Assembly (NCBI GenBank): GCA_030426665.1
Contig: JAUHYD010000008.1
Location: 1-64,000 of the forward strand
Length of the DNA: 64,000 nucleotides
From: Bacteroidia bacterium
GTDB taxonomy: Bacteria; Bacteroidota; Bacteroidia; Chitinophagales; Chitinophagaceae
Direction: 5' to 3'
Shown: piece by piece, positions 63,539 through 64,000 of the stretch
How the letters are laid out: each line of letters opens with the position of its first letter
Position numbering within the stretch: the stretch's first letter is position 1
Position numbers and translations under genes: made by a program
The notes under the pieces: model-generated
Database searches by the model: none
What the model was told of the DNA's origin: nothing
The model's input: only the letters and a program-made list of their open reading frames with translations

Positions 63539-64000
63539 ATGCTGTCAGCAAAACACCTTTTCAAGAAGTATGCAACTTTCACGGTAGTCAATGACGTTTC
63601 ATTGGATGTCGGGAAAGGGGAAATTGTGTCAATTGTGGGGCCATCAGGCGCGGGCAAAAGCACCCTGCTCCATCTGTTAGGCGGCTTAGACAAACCCGAC
63701 AGCGGTAGCGTACTTATTGACAATACCGATATGCTGCAGCTACCACCCAAAAAACAAGCGGCATTCCGCAATGCTCATATCGGCTTTGTATTTCAGTTTC
63801 ATCACCTGCTGCCGGAGTTTAGCGCGGCCGAAAATGTATCGGTGCCGCTTTGGATAAAGGGACTAAATAAGAAAGAAGCACTAAAGGAAGCAAATGCCAT
63901 GCTGGACATTGTCGGGCTTAAAAGCAGGACAGACCACAAACCATCGGAATTGTCGGGTGGAGAACAGCAACGGGTAGCTATCGCAAGGGCGTTGGTTACC
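63539..64000 (+). CDS. ABC transporter ATP-binding protein (LolD-like), 3' end outside window
   Basis: The first 154 residues of an ABC ATPase from ATG 63539 (MLSAKHLFKKYATFTVVNDV). Walker A is GPSGAGKST (about 37-45), the Q loop is in GFVFQFHHLLPEFSAAENV, and the signature LSGGEQQRVAIARALV lies just before the window end; Walker B is beyond the edge. The sequence FVFQFHHLLPEFSAAENV is typical of LolD, which drives release of lipoproteins from the inner membrane, and of the related MacB-type ATPases. LolD is preferred but not proven without the partner permease. An overlapping minus-strand frame at 63472-63771 is a shadow. Confidence 0.9.
   Translation, partial: MLSAKHLFKKYATFTVVNDVSLDVGKGEIVSIVGPSGAGKSTLLHLLGGLDKPDSGSVLIDNTDMLQLPPKKQAAFRNAHIGFVFQFHHLLPEFSAAENVSVPLWIKGLNKKEALKEANAMLDIVGLKSRTDHKPSELSGGEQQRVAIARALVT

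Noticed and set aside
63472-63771. A 99-codon minus-strand frame at the right edge
   Set aside because: It runs antisense to the ABC ATPase, whose Walker A, Q-loop and signature motifs are unmistakable on the plus strand.

Overview
The window comes from the chromosome of a member of the Bacteroidota, most likely from the Chitinophagales/Sphingobacteriales side. The evidence is the mix of a SusC/SusD pair, a GLPGLI protein next to an outer-membrane beta-barrel receptor, four proteins ending in type IX secretion (T9SS) sorting domains, a fused LpxC-FabZ enzyme, a sigma-54 gene, and many promoters of the Bacteroidota form TAnnTTTG, some with TTG 19-21 bases upstream. No tRNA, rRNA, insertion sequence, phage gene or CRISPR array was seen. 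Base composition is moderate to AT-rich throughout.

Layout. 1-4.1 kb: the end of a protein built from nearly identical 38-residue tandem repeats, small hypothetical or lipoprotein genes, a DUF1737 gene and a T9SS-secreted repeat protein. 4.3-8.9 kb: mazG directly abutting a 1244-residue multi-sensor histidine kinase. 9.0-14.2 kb: a secreted non-specific nuclease, a perfect two-way terminator, a PLP enzyme of methionine/cysteine metabolism, and a small cassette of an AraC regulator with two short-chain dehydrogenases. 14.3-19.9 kb: a SusC-SusD-lipoprotein uptake operon. 20.2-23.4 kb: thrS and infC, followed not by rpmI-rplT but by two nearly identical 55-base units that look like tandem small-RNA genes. 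23.4-34.8 kb: a 35-residue-repeat secreted protein, FtcD, RNase Y, an NlpC/P60 peptidase, then lpxA, lpxC/fabZ, lpxD and an HD hydrolase (early lipid A and fatty-acid synthesis). 35.0-43.7 kb: a 2900-residue surface protein with 28 Big-type Ig-like repeats. 44-49.3 kb: a DnaJ-like chaperone, a beta-barrel protein, a YjbR protein, rpoN, alanine dehydrogenase and a TerB-like protein. 49.3-60.4 kb: a lipoprotein/subtilase/FAD-oxidoreductase run, a VOC protein, GLPGLI plus receptor, an NHL-repeat T9SS protein and a fatty-acid hydroxylase. 60.4-64 kb: an RND-type exporter, a DUF2795 protein and the start of a LolD-like ABC ATPase cut by the window end.

Taken together this is mostly core chromosome (translation, lipid A, RNA decay, sigma-54) interleaved with envelope and secreted functions. 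The most unusual items are the paired small-RNA-like units after infC, the giant Ig-repeat surface protein, the 114-bp tandem repeats at the left edge, the secreted nuclease whose DRGH motif reads EPAH, and a previously unnamed-looking 35-residue repeat family at 23.4 kb. Several promoters lie so close to the start codon that leaders of about 0-20 bases are predicted.
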